This document shows, in pieces, positions 7,856 to 14,724 of a stretch of DNA of 25,745 bases. Source of the stretch: an uncultured Novosphingobium sp. (GTDB taxonomy: Bacteria > Pseudomonadota > Alphaproteobacteria > Sphingomonadales > Sphingomonadaceae); NCBI GenBank assembly GCA_937860195.1, contig CALMBN010000005.1, positions 1-25,745 on the forward strand, in the 5' to 3' direction. Every line of letters begins with the position of its first letter. Within the stretch, counting starts at the first letter, position 1. The notes under the pieces were generated by a model that was given only the letters and a program-made list of their open reading frames with translations, was not told the origin of the DNA and searched no databases. The translations under genes and the position numbers were made by a program.

Positions 7856-9406
7856 CTATAGCCAGCCGAGCGTCTGGGCGACCCAAAGCACGCCGCCTCC
7901 GGCCAATGCAGCGGCCAGATAGCCTGGCCAGCTGCGTCCGCCCTGACGCTTGTCCCAGACCAGCTCGATCTCGGGCAGCGGCGCAAGTTCCGGCGCACCG
8001 CCCTTGGCCGGGAACTTGTCTTCGATCCGGCGGACCAGATCGGGCAGGCGAAGCAGGGTTTGCGCGTCCTTGCGCAGCCGGTCAGCAATCGCGGCTTCCG
8101 GCCCAAGCTCGTCGCGGATCCATTCACGTACGTAAGGCGCAGCAACGTCCCACATGTTGATCGCAGGGTTGAGCTGGGTCGCGAGGCCTTCGACCATCAC
8201 CATGGTCTTTTGCAGCAGCAGCAGGTGCGGCTGGGTTTGCATGTCGAACTCGCGAGTGATTGCGAACAGACTGTCCAGCATTTGCCCGACCGACAGCTCG
8301 CTCACCGGGCGGCCCCGGGTCGGCTCGCCAACCGCGCGCAAGGCGGTCGCAAATTCATCGACCGAATGATAGCTCGGCACATATTGCGCTTCGAAATGAA
8401 TCTCGGCGACGCGCCGGTAATTGCCGGTGGTCAGCCCATAGAGGATTTCGGCCAGCCACAACCGTGCGCGCCGGTCAATCCGGCCCATGATCCCGAAATC
8501 GATCGCCGCCAAGGTGCCGTCGGCCTGAACAAACAAATTTCCCTGATGCATATCGGCGTGAAAGAAGCCGTGCCCGATCGCCTGGCGCAAGAAGGTCAGC
8601 ACCAGATGTTCGGCCAGGGCGCCCAGATCGTGCCCGGCGGCACGCAACGCTTCAGTCTCGCTGATCTTGATCCCGTCGATCCAGTCGATCGTCATCACCC
8701 GGCCATTGGTGCGATCCCAGTCGATCCCCGGAACCCGGTAGTTCTCGGTCGCCTGCATCATTTCAGCGAGTTCCGACGACGAGGCAGCCTCGCGCCGCAG
8801 GTCGAGCTCACGCAGGGTCCAGCGCTTGAAATTAGCGATAGTCTGCCGCGGACGAAGCCGGGCCGGTTCGCCGCCCAACGCCTCAAGATGCGCGGCGGCC
8901 CATTCATAGGTCTGGATATCCGCGCCGAATTTCTCGCGGATGCCGGGGCGCAGCACTTTGACCGCAACGGTCTGCCCCTCGGTGGTGACCGCGCGATGAA
9001 CCTGCGCGATCGAGGCGGCACCGACCGGCTCCTCCTCGATACTGGCAAACAGGCTGTCGATCGGCTTGCCAAAGCTCGCCTCGATCTCGCGCCGGATTGC
9101 GTCAAAGGCCACTGGCGGCAAGCGGTCTTGCAGCGCGAGCAGGTTGCTGGCTGCCGCATCCCCCACAATATCAGGCCGGGTCGCCAGGGTTTGCCCCAGC
9201 TTGATCGCCGCCGGACCAATCGCCTGAAACGCCCCGGCATAGTCCGGAACTTCGGGCTGGAACGTGCCAAACCGGGCGAGCCGAAGCAGGCGGCGGACCT
9301 GCGGCGGGGTGTTGGGATCGCGTTCAATCCCGCGCAGCGCACCGTGCTTGGCCAGAGTCCGGCCCCAACGCAGCAGGCGGAAGATATGAGTGGTGGGGCG
9401 GGTCAA
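7856..9406 (-). CDS. ubiB: UbiB, ABC1/ADCK-type atypical kinase required for ubiquinone biosynthesis
   Basis: This 516-residue member of the ABC1/UbiB protein-kinase-like family has the diagnostic KxGQ motif at residues 69–72 (KLGQTLATRPD). It also has the alanine-rich nucleotide loop GAASIAQVH (129–137), the VAVKV lysine (150), the catalytic-loop sequence HADMHQGNLF and the metal-binding AIDFG. A C-terminal hydrophobic helix (about 495–516) would anchor it at the inner membrane, as in known UbiB. Family knowledge: UbiB is an ATPase that supports the polyprenyl-intermediate steps of ubiquinone synthesis, probably by extracting lipid precursors. Its ATG (9404–9406) overlaps the ubiE stop by four bases, so translation is coupled. 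A small gene of unknown function starts four bases after its stop. Confidence 0.95.
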   Translation of the reverse strand: MTRPTTHIFRLLRWGRTLAKHGALRGIERDPNTPPQVRRLLRLARFGTFQPEVPDYAGAFQAIGPAAIKLGQTLATRPDIVGDAAASNLLALQDRLPPVAFDAIRREIEASFGKPIDSLFASIEEEPVGAASIAQVHRAVTTEGQTVAVKVLRPGIREKFGADIQTYEWAAAHLEALGGEPARLRPRQTIANFKRWTLRELDLRREAASSSELAEMMQATENYRVPGIDWDRTNGRVMTIDWIDGIKISETEALRAAGHDLGALAEHLVLTFLRQAIGHGFFHADMHQGNLFVQADGTLAAIDFGIMGRIDRRARLWLAEILYGLTTGNYRRVAEIHFEAQYVPSYHSVDEFATALRAVGEPTRGRPVSELSVGQMLDSLFAITREFDMQTQPHLLLLQKTMVMVEGLATQLNPAINMWDVAAPYVREWIRDELGPEAAIADRLRKDAQTLLRLPDLVRRIEDKFPAKGGAPELAPLPEIELVWDKRQGGRSWPGYLAAALAGGGVLWVAQTLGWL

Positions 9407-10134
9407 ATTTTCCAGCCGGAGTGAATGGCTACCAGTCCACCCAGAATCGGTTCGACCCGGGTATTCACGAAGCCAGCGGTTCGGATCATTTTCTCAAATT
9501 CCGGCATTGGCGGGAACCGCCTGATCGATTCGATCAGATAGCGATAAGAATCGGCATCCCCGGCGATCGCTTCGCCGATCCTGGGGACCAGCTTGTGCGA
9601 ATAGAAATCGTAAATCTCTTTGAAACCGGGCCATTGTGTGGTCGAAAATTCGAGGCAGTAAAACCGCCCGCCGTGCTTCAACACGCGGTAGGCTTCGGCC
9701 AGTGCCGCATCGATCCGGGTGACGTTGCGAATCCCGAAAGCGATGGTGTAGCCATCGAAGAACCGGTCCGGAAACGTCAGCGTTTCGGCATTCTGGCGTG
9801 ACCAGACCAGATCGTCGAGGCCCTTGTCCATCGCCCGCTCGATCCCGACATCGAGCATTTCCTGATTGATATCAGAGACAGTGATCGTCGCCCCGTGCGC
9901 GGCCATCCGGAACGCAATGTCGCCAGTGCCGCCGGCCATGTCGAGGATCTGCTCGCCGGGCTGCGGTTTGACCCGGCGGACGAACTTGTCCTTCCACAAC
10001 CGGTGCATCCCCGCCGACATCGCATCGTTCATCACATCGTATTTGGCCGCGACGCTGGAAAACACCGCGCCAACCTTGGCGGTCTTCTCCTCGGGGGAGA
10101 CCTCGTCATAGCCGAAAGATACCGTTTCACTCAT
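9403..10134 (-). CDS. ubiE: UbiE, demethylmenaquinone/2-polyprenyl-6-methoxybenzoquinol C-methyltransferase
   Basis: The protein has 243 residues with start ATG 10134 (MSETVSFGYDEV), the usual family N-terminus. The upstream open extension to 10323 overlaps the DUF1993 gene and is not used. It is an S-adenosylmethionine-dependent class I methyltransferase: motif I DMAGGTGD at residues 65–72, the UbiE N-terminal VFSSVAAKYDVMNDAMS and the later AFGIRNV family signature. It methylates C-2 of the benzoquinol ring in ubiquinone synthesis. Length fits the family (about 240–260). It is the second gene in a minus-strand run DUF1993–ubiE–ubiB–small protein, overlapping ubiB by ATGA. The 61-base gap to the upstream DUF1993 stop could hold its own promoter, but I see no convincing one. 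Confidence 0.96.
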   Translation of the reverse strand: MSETVSFGYDEVSPEEKTAKVGAVFSSVAAKYDVMNDAMSAGMHRLWKDKFVRRVKPQPGEQILDMAGGTGDIAFRMAAHGATITVSDINQEMLDVGIERAMDKGLDDLVWSRQNAETLTFPDRFFDGYTIAFGIRNVTRIDAALAEAYRVLKHGGRFYCLEFSTTQWPGFKEIYDFYSHKLVPRIGEAIAGDADSYRYLIESIRRFPPMPEFEKMIRTAGFVNTRVEPILGGLVAIHSGWKI

Positions 10135-10195
10135 GCCGCGCGCCTTAGCGTCAGTTGCCCGGACGTGCCAGTGAAAGCGTGTGCAGTTCTGGCCT

Positions 10196-10717
10196 TCAGG
10201 CGGGCGGCGCAAACATGTTCGGGGCAAGGTGTGCAAGGAAGTCCTGCTTGCCCAGCGCCACTCCCTGATTGCGCAAGATCGCGTAGACCATCGCGACGTG
10301 GAAATAGAAATTGGGCAAGGCATACCCGGTCAGAAAGGTTTTCCCGTCAAACCGCAGTCCGCTGCCATTGGGGAAAGTGATGATGATCTCGCGCGTCTCG
10401 CCAGCACTGTAGGCATCGGCTTCGATCGAATGGAGGTAGGTGATGGTCTTGTCGCAGCGCGCTTTGAGGTCGGCAAAGCTGGCTTCGGTATCAGGCATTG
10501 CCGGAGCATCGACGGCGGCCAGCCGCGCGGCTGCGCCCTTGGCGGTGTCGGATGCGATCTGCACCTGCCGCGCCAACGCGAACATCTCTGGCGCAAGCCG
10601 GGCTTCGATCAGCAAGCCCTCGTCCTGCTGGGCGGAAGCTTTGTCGAGCCAGCTCTTGATGTTGGTGAGCATGGCGATGAAAGTCGGCACGCTGGCCTGG
10701 TGTAACGAAAGCGACAT
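10196..10717 (-). CDS. DUF1993 domain-containing protein
   Basis: The protein has 173 residues beginning MSLSLHQASVPTFIAMLTN and ending HLAPNMFAPPA. The opening 'YxxSVPxFxxML.NL..WL.KA' pattern, the central LAPDM-like segment (LAPEMFALARQVQIASD), and the ending 'HVAMVYAILRNQGVALGKQDFL' are characteristic of DUF1993. This is a four-helix-bundle family distantly related to DinB-like proteins, with no established biochemical role. No signal peptide is visible, so it is probably cytosolic. It lies upstream of ubiE on the same strand (61 bp) and divergent from mutM. It could be the first gene of the ubiquinone operon or separately transcribed. Family confident, function unknown. Confidence 0.88.
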   Translation of the reverse strand: MSLSLHQASVPTFIAMLTNIKSWLDKASAQQDEGLLIEARLAPEMFALARQVQIASDTAKGAAARLAAVDAPAMPDTEASFADLKARCDKTITYLHSIEADAYSAGETREIIITFPNGSGLRFDGKTFLTGYALPNFYFHVAMVYAILRNQGVALGKQDFLAHLAPNMFAPPA

Positions 10718-10775
10718 GGCATTCTCCCGGGGATCTTGTTTGCGGGCCCTTGCCTAGGCCTGCACAGATTTAGTT

Positions 10776-10817
10776 GCAATGAGAAACTGATTGCTGGGCC
10801 GCGGTGCAGGGCATAAT
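10776..10817 (+). promoter_or_regulatory. Candidate mutM promoter with inverted repeat
   Basis: In the 108-bp divergent gap, GCAAT (10776–10780) and ATTGC (10790–10794) form an inverted repeat with a nine-base spacer. TTGCTG (10791–10796) and CATAAT (10812–10817) resemble -35 and -10 boxes with a short 15-base spacing. If real, transcription would begin within a few bases of the mutM ATG at 10826. No Shine–Dalgarno sequence is visible before that ATG. Weak evidence. Confidence 0.3.
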
Positions 10818-10825
10818 CACGTTTG

Positions 10826-11641
10826 ATGCCTGAACTTCCCGAAGTCGAAACCACCGTCCGCGGGCTGGCCCGCCATCTCGAAGGTGCGCGGCTGGCGCGG
10901 GTCGAGCCGCGCCGTGCCGGACTGCGGCGACCATTTCCGGTCGATCTGGTCCAGATCATGACCGGAGCCAAGGTCATCGGCCTGTCGCGCCGTGCCAAAT
11001 ACGGGCTGATCCACACCGATCGGGGGCAAACCATGGTGTTCCACCTTGGCATGTCGGGGCGGTGGCGGATCGAACCGGAAGACCTGGGCAAGCACGATCA
11101 TCTGGTCCTGGAAACGGATCGCGGAGCAAGACTGGCGCTGTGCGATCCGCGCCGGTTCGGCTCGGTCGATCTGGTTGCGACCGACGGGCTGGACGAATGG
11201 CCCGTCTTTGCCGGGCTGGGGCCAGAGCCGCTGGGCGATGCCTTGACTGCCGCGCACCTGAAATCCGCCATGGCGGGCCGCACCGCCGCGATCAAGCTGA
11301 TGCTGCTCGATCAGCGGATCGTCGCCGGGCTGGGCAACATCTACGTCTGCGAAGCGCTGTTCCGGGCGAGGATCGATCCGCGCAAGGCGGCGGGACGTGT
11401 TTCTGGCCGGGCGCTGAACCGGCTGGTGCCGCAAATTTGCGCAGTAATCAGCGAAGCGATCGAGGCGGGCGGATCCAGCTTGCGCGATTTCGCACAGGTT
11501 GATGGCGAGCTTGGCTATTTCTCAAAGCAGTTCGAGGTCTATGACCGTCATGAACAACCCTGTACCCGGTGCAGCGCGCCGATCCAGCGGTTTGCCCAAG
11601 GCGGACGCAGCACCTGGTTCTGCCCGAAATGCCAGAGGTGA
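10826..11641 (+). CDS. mutM: MutM/Fpg, formamidopyrimidine-DNA glycosylase
   Basis: This is a 271-residue bifunctional DNA glycosylase/AP lyase that removes 8-oxoguanine and formamidopyrimidines. The start must be ATG 10826, not the TTG three bases earlier, because mature Fpg needs Pro2 at its N-terminus as the catalytic nucleophile. The sequence opens MPELPEVETTVRG, with Glu3 following. The conserved lysine lies in RRAKYG (Lys58). The H2TH region includes LLDQRIVAGLGNIYVCEALF. The C-terminus has the four-cysteine zinc finger CTRC...CPKC, followed by the usual QR end. Length is typical (about 270). It is the first gene of a plus-strand mutM–rpsT–dnaA block conserved near the origin in alphaproteobacteria. 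Upstream it is divergent from DUF1993. Confidence 0.97.
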   Translation: MPELPEVETTVRGLARHLEGARLARVEPRRAGLRRPFPVDLVQIMTGAKVIGLSRRAKYGLIHTDRGQTMVFHLGMSGRWRIEPEDLGKHDHLVLETDRGARLALCDPRRFGSVDLVATDGLDEWPVFAGLGPEPLGDALTAAHLKSAMAGRTAAIKLMLLDQRIVAGLGNIYVCEALFRARIDPRKAAGRVSGRALNRLVPQICAVISEAIEAGGSSLRDFAQVDGELGYFSKQFEVYDRHEQPCTRCSAPIQRFAQGGRSTWFCPKCQR

Positions 11642-11651
11642 GCCACTTCGC

Positions 11652-11680
11652 TTGACGATTCGGGCGGGCACCGTTAAGGG
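11652..11680 (+). promoter_or_regulatory. rpsT: Candidate rpsT promoter
   Basis: TTGACG (11652–11657) and TAAGGG (11675–11680) are separated by 17 bases in the mutM–rpsT gap. The -35 is good and the -10 weak. Ribosome-binding AAGGA lies five bases before the rpsT ATG. Confidence 0.35.
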
Positions 11681-11745
11681 CCGCGCTTCCTGCGGGTCCG
11701 ATTCAGTTCGGAGCCCCGTTTTGCACGAGATATTCAAGGACGATC

Positions 11746-12006
11746 ATGGCCAATTCGCCACAAGCCAAAAAGCGCATCCGCCGCAACGACAAGCGCGCCG
11801 AGATCAACGGCAACCGCATCGGACGCATCCGCACCTTCGTGAAGAAGGTCGAAGCGGCCCTGGGTGCTGGCGACAAGTCGGCCGCTGCCGACGCACTGAA
11901 AGCGGCTCAGCCTGAACTGGCCCGCGGTGTCGCGCGCGGTGTGCTCCACAAGAACACCGCTGCCCGCAAGTTCTCGCGTCTGACGAAGCGAGTCGCTGCG
12001 CTCTGA
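11746..12006 (+). CDS. rpsT: 30S ribosomal protein S20
   Basis: This 86-residue, highly basic protein starts [17 protein letters not shown], with the classic S20 opening, and continues through three helical segments to the conserved [16 protein letters not shown] ending. S20 binds 16S rRNA helices and is a primary assembly protein of the small subunit. AAGGA precedes the ATG with a five-base spacer. It lies 104 bp after mutM and is followed by a strong terminator, so it is probably a single-gene transcript with its own promoter. The rpsT–dnaA adjacency is typical of alphaproteobacteria such as Caulobacter. Confidence 0.98.
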   Translation: MANSPQAKKRIRRNDKRAEINGNRIGRIRTFVKKVEAALGAGDKSAAADALKAAQPELARGVARGVLHKNTAARKFSRLTKRVAAL

Positions 12007-12228
12007 TTCGGCCTCCCCCCGCAGGCGATTCGCGGGACGAAAACGGAACACCAACTGGCAAGGGCCCCCGGGAATCCGGCGGGCCCTTTTGCTTGTCCGG
12101 AAGGGGGACAGTGCTGCGGCGCACCAAGGGGCTGAATTCCTGCGATTCGCGATTCCGGGATCGCAAATTTTCAGTTAAATCAGCATCTTGAAATAGAATT
12201 CGGGATTTTCCGGGGGTCAGACAGAGTC
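12005..12228. promoter_or_regulatory. Cluster of GANTC (CcrM-type) sites upstream of dnaA
   Basis: GANTC occurs at 12005, 12027, 12144, 12151 and 12224 (five sites in 224 bp, two of them only seven bases apart). CcrM methylates adenine in GANTC in alphaproteobacteria, and in Caulobacter the methylation state of the dnaA promoter affects transcription. The role here is inferred from position only. Confidence 0.4.
12060..12090 (+). terminator. Rho-independent terminator after rpsT
   Basis: AAGGGCCC (12060–12067) pairs with GGGCCCTT (12081–12088), with an inner CCGG/CCGG extension (12068–12071 with 12076–12079) and a run of four T. It lies 54 bases after the rpsT stop and separates rpsT from the dnaA leader. 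Confidence 0.88.
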
Positions 12229-12448
12229 AAGGGCCTTTATTTCAGTTTTTTTACCATGAGCGCCTTGCTCCGGCTGCGGAACCGTCCATAGATACTGCCA
12301 TGTCCCAGCGGCCTTCCGGCCTCTAGGGCTTCACAACAAAACAGGTTCTTGTGCGGGCTTCAGGGCGGCTGGCATTGGGCGGTGCGTGGCAGCGCGCGCT
12401 GGGGCAAGGGCATTCGTGCGGGGGCATAAAGGCGTGACGGAAACTGGT
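12091..12448. other. dnaA leader / promoter region without a gene
   Basis: About 360 bases with no credible coding frame. The centre (12160–12260) is locally AT-rich for this genome, with TTTTCAGTTAAATCAG and a T-tract near 12243–12252. TTGCTC (12265–12270) and TAGATA (12289–12294) could be a weak promoter. I see no close match to the DnaA box consensus TTATCCACA on either strand, so I do not call an origin of replication here. In related alphaproteobacteria the origin usually lies elsewhere, near hemE. Confidence 0.5.
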
Positions 12449-13921
12449 ATGGGCGGATTGCAAGGCAACAGCGCCGCCCCGGCAAAGACGGAGCAAGAGC
12501 GCCTGCGCGACGAGCAGGAAGCGCTCGATTTTGCGGCGGACTGGGCTGACATCAGCCAGGGCCTGCGCAAGGATCTTGGCCAGCAATTGCACAGCCAATG
12601 GATCAAGCCGGTGCAACTGGGGGCCTTCTGCAAGGAAACCGGCACACTCGACCTGTACCTGCCAACCGAATTTTCGGCCAATTGGGTTGCCGACCGGTTT
12701 GCCGACCGCCTTTCACTGGCCTGGAAGATTGCTCGCCCTGATGTGCGCCATGTTCGCATTTCGGTGATGCCGGGCCGTCGCGCCCCTCAAGGCCTGAGGT
12801 TCGATGGCGCGCGGCGTGGCGGTGATGCCGCTCAGCAATCGCAACCCGGCGATGCACTGGGCATGGGCGCGGCCGAACTCGGCTCGCTCGGGCAGACCTC
12901 GATCGGGCTCGATCCGTCGTTGACGTTTACCACCTTCGTTACTGGTAGCGCCAACGTGCTGGCCAGCAATGCGGCACAACGCATGGCCGCGACCGAGACC
13001 CCGCAGTTCGCCCCACTCTATCTCAAAGCGGCGACCGGCCAAGGCAAGACCCACCTGCTTCACGCAATCGGCCATGCCTATCTCACCGCCCACCCGCGGG
13101 CGCGGATCTTCTACTGTTCAGCCGAACGCTTCATGGTCGAATTCGTCCAGGCGCTGCGCCAGAACCAGACAATCGAGTTCAAGACCCGGCTGCGCGGGTT
13201 TGATCTGCTGCTGGTGGACGATATTCAGTTCATCATCGGCAAGGCCAGCGCGCAGGAAGAACTGCTTTATACGATCGACGCGTTGCTGGCCGAAGGCAAG
13301 CGGCTGGTGTTCGCTGCTGATCGCGCCCCGCAGGCGCTAGACGGGGTCGAGCAGCGCCTGCTCTCGCGGCTCTCAATGGGCCTCGTGGCCGATATCCAGC
13401 CTGCCGACATTGAGCTGCGCCGAGTGATCCTTGAGCACCGGTTGCTGCGTTTTTCGCCAACCCATGTTCCCGCTGACGTGGTCGAATTCCTCGCCCGCAC
13501 GATCAACCGCAACGTCCGTGAACTGGTCGGCGGGCTCAACAAGCTGATCGCCTATGCCCAGCTGACCGGGCAGGCCGTTTCGCTGCAGCTGGCCGAAGAG
13601 CAGCTGACCGACATCCTTTCGGCCAACCGCCGCCGGATCACCATCGACGAAATCCAGCGCACGGTCTGCCAGTTCTACCGGGTTGACCGGACCGAGATGA
13701 GCAGCAAGCGCCGCGCCCGCGCAGTGGTTCGTCCGCGTCAGGTCGCGATGTATCTTGCCAAGGTGCTGACCCCGCGCAGCTATCCTGAGATTGGCCGCAA
13801 ATTCGGCGGGCGGGATCACTCGACCGTGATCCACGCGGTCCGCCTGATCGAGGACCTGCGGACCCGCGATGCCGACATGGATGGCGACGTGCGGAGCTTG
13901 TTGCGGCAGCTGGAGAGCTAG
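12449..13921 (+). CDS. dnaA: DnaA, chromosomal replication initiator
   Basis: The protein has 490 residues from ATG 12449 (GGA seven bases upstream). GTG codons at 12434 and 12386 are alternative in-frame starts, so the first residues are uncertain. Domain I (about residues 20–90) mediates helicase and DnaA contacts. A low-complexity Gly/Ala/Gln linker follows at about 105–150. The AAA+ domain has a Walker A segment AATGQGKT (194–201) and Walker B LLLVDDIQF, and the C-terminal domain IV has the DnaA signature GGRDHSTVIHAVRLIEDL. It binds origin boxes and, with ATP, melts DNA to start replication. The first Walker A glycine of the consensus (GxxxxGKT) reads Ala here. It follows rpsT after a terminator and a 440-base leader with GANTC sites and converges with the SDR gene. 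Confidence 0.97.
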   Translation: MGGLQGNSAAPAKTEQERLRDEQEALDFAADWADISQGLRKDLGQQLHSQWIKPVQLGAFCKETGTLDLYLPTEFSANWVADRFADRLSLAWKIARPDVRHVRISVMPGRRAPQGLRFDGARRGGDAAQQSQPGDALGMGAAELGSLGQTSIGLDPSLTFTTFVTGSANVLASNAAQRMAATETPQFAPLYLKAATGQGKTHLLHAIGHAYLTAHPRARIFYCSAERFMVEFVQALRQNQTIEFKTRLRGFDLLLVDDIQFIIGKASAQEELLYTIDALLAEGKRLVFAADRAPQALDGVEQRLLSRLSMGLVADIQPADIELRRVILEHRLLRFSPTHVPADVVEFLARTINRNVRELVGGLNKLIAYAQLTGQAVSLQLAEEQLTDILSANRRRITIDEIQRTVCQFYRVDRTEMSSKRRARAVVRPRQVAMYLAKVLTPRSYPEIGRKFGGRDHSTVIHAVRLIEDLRTRDADMDGDVRSLLRQLES

Positions 13922-13950
13922 GCCACCCTCGACATTCCATCACATGCCGA

Positions 13951-14721
13951 TCAGGCCGTCAGCCCTCCATCGACCACCAGTTCGCTGCCGGTGGTAAAGG
14001 CGGCGCGGTCACTGGCGAGGAACACCACGGCGTCCGCAACGTTCACTACTTCGCCCAGATGGCCCAGTGGGTGCATTGCTGCTACACCAGCCAAGCTCTC
14101 GTTACCTCCCACTCCTTGCGCTGCGGCAAAGTCATCGATCAGGGTACGGCCCATATCGGTATCGATCACGCCGGGGTGGACCGAATTGACCCGGATGCGG
14201 GCTGCAGCCAATTCCTTCGCGCAGCCTTTGGTGAACAACCGCACCGCACCCTTGGTTGAATTGTAGCAAGTCGCACCGGCCGCTCCTTCGAGCCCAGCAG
14301 CTGACGAAAGGTTGACGATCGCGGTTCCGCCGCGCCACAGGTGCGCGCGTTCGGCAAGTAGGGGGATTGCGGCGCGGGTGCCCAGAAAAACCCCTTCGAC
14401 ATTGACAGCGTGGAGCCGCCGCCAATCGTCCAGCGTGGTTTCCAGGATGGGCCTGAACAGCCACAGCCCGGCGTTGTTGACCAGAATGTCGAGCCCGCCT
14501 GCCTCAGCCCGCAGCCAGTCCATCACCCCGGCCCAATCGGCCTCGCTGGTCACATCTTGCGCACGCGCAATCCCGCCAATTTCGGCAGCGAGTTCGTGTG
14601 GCGCGGCGATATCGGTTACCGCCACCTTGGCCCCGGCTGCCGCCAGCGCGCGGGCCGTAGCGGCTCCAAGTCCTTTGGCAGCGCCGGTAACGAGGGCAAT
14701 CCGTCCGTCCAGGTCAGCCAT
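13951..14721 (-). CDS. SDR-family oxidoreductase (classical)
   Basis: This 256-residue classical short-chain dehydrogenase/reductase has the cofactor loop TGAAKGLG (residues 12–19). Asp37 in the VTDIAAP segment at the end of beta-2 favours NAD(H) over NADP(H). The structural NNAG motif, the catalytic Ser in NLSSAAG and the YxxxK pair (YNSTK) are present. The ending TTGSELVVDGGLTA is typical. Such enzymes oxidise alcohols or reduce ketones, and the substrate is not readable. Its ATG lies three bases after the acyl-CoA synthetase stop, so the two are co-translated. A 3-hydroxyacyl-CoA or related alcohol as substrate would fit that context but is inference. It converges with dnaA, 29 bp apart. 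Confidence 0.92.
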   Translation of the reverse strand: MADLDGRIALVTGAAKGLGAATARALAAAGAKVAVTDIAAPHELAAEIGGIARAQDVTSEADWAGVMDWLRAEAGGLDILVNNAGLWLFRPILETTLDDWRRLHAVNVEGVFLGTRAAIPLLAERAHLWRGGTAIVNLSSAAGLEGAAGATCYNSTKGAVRLFTKGCAKELAAARIRVNSVHPGVIDTDMGRTLIDDFAAAQGVGGNESLAGVAAMHPLGHLGEVVNVADAVVFLASDRAAFTTGSELVVDGGLTA

Positions 14722-14724
14722 GGC

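Noticed and set aside
7852..8145. N-terminal extension of the 92-residue protein
   Set aside because: Low-complexity Arg/Ser/Pro sequence overlapping ubiB in another frame. ATG 7851 directly after the ubiB stop is better.
8060..9424. 454-residue open frame on the plus strand antisense to ubiB and the end of ubiE
   Set aside because: Composition is that of the reverse strand of a GC-rich gene (His/Arg/Gln rich, no domain). The minus strand encodes clear UbiB and UbiE.
12178..12194. CtrA-like site (TTAA-N-TTGA) before dnaA
   Set aside because: The spacing is nine bases instead of seven and the second half-site is imperfect.
12091..12448. Chromosomal replication origin upstream of dnaA
   Set aside because: No recognisable DnaA boxes on either strand. 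In related alphaproteobacteria the origin is generally beside hemE and not beside dnaA.
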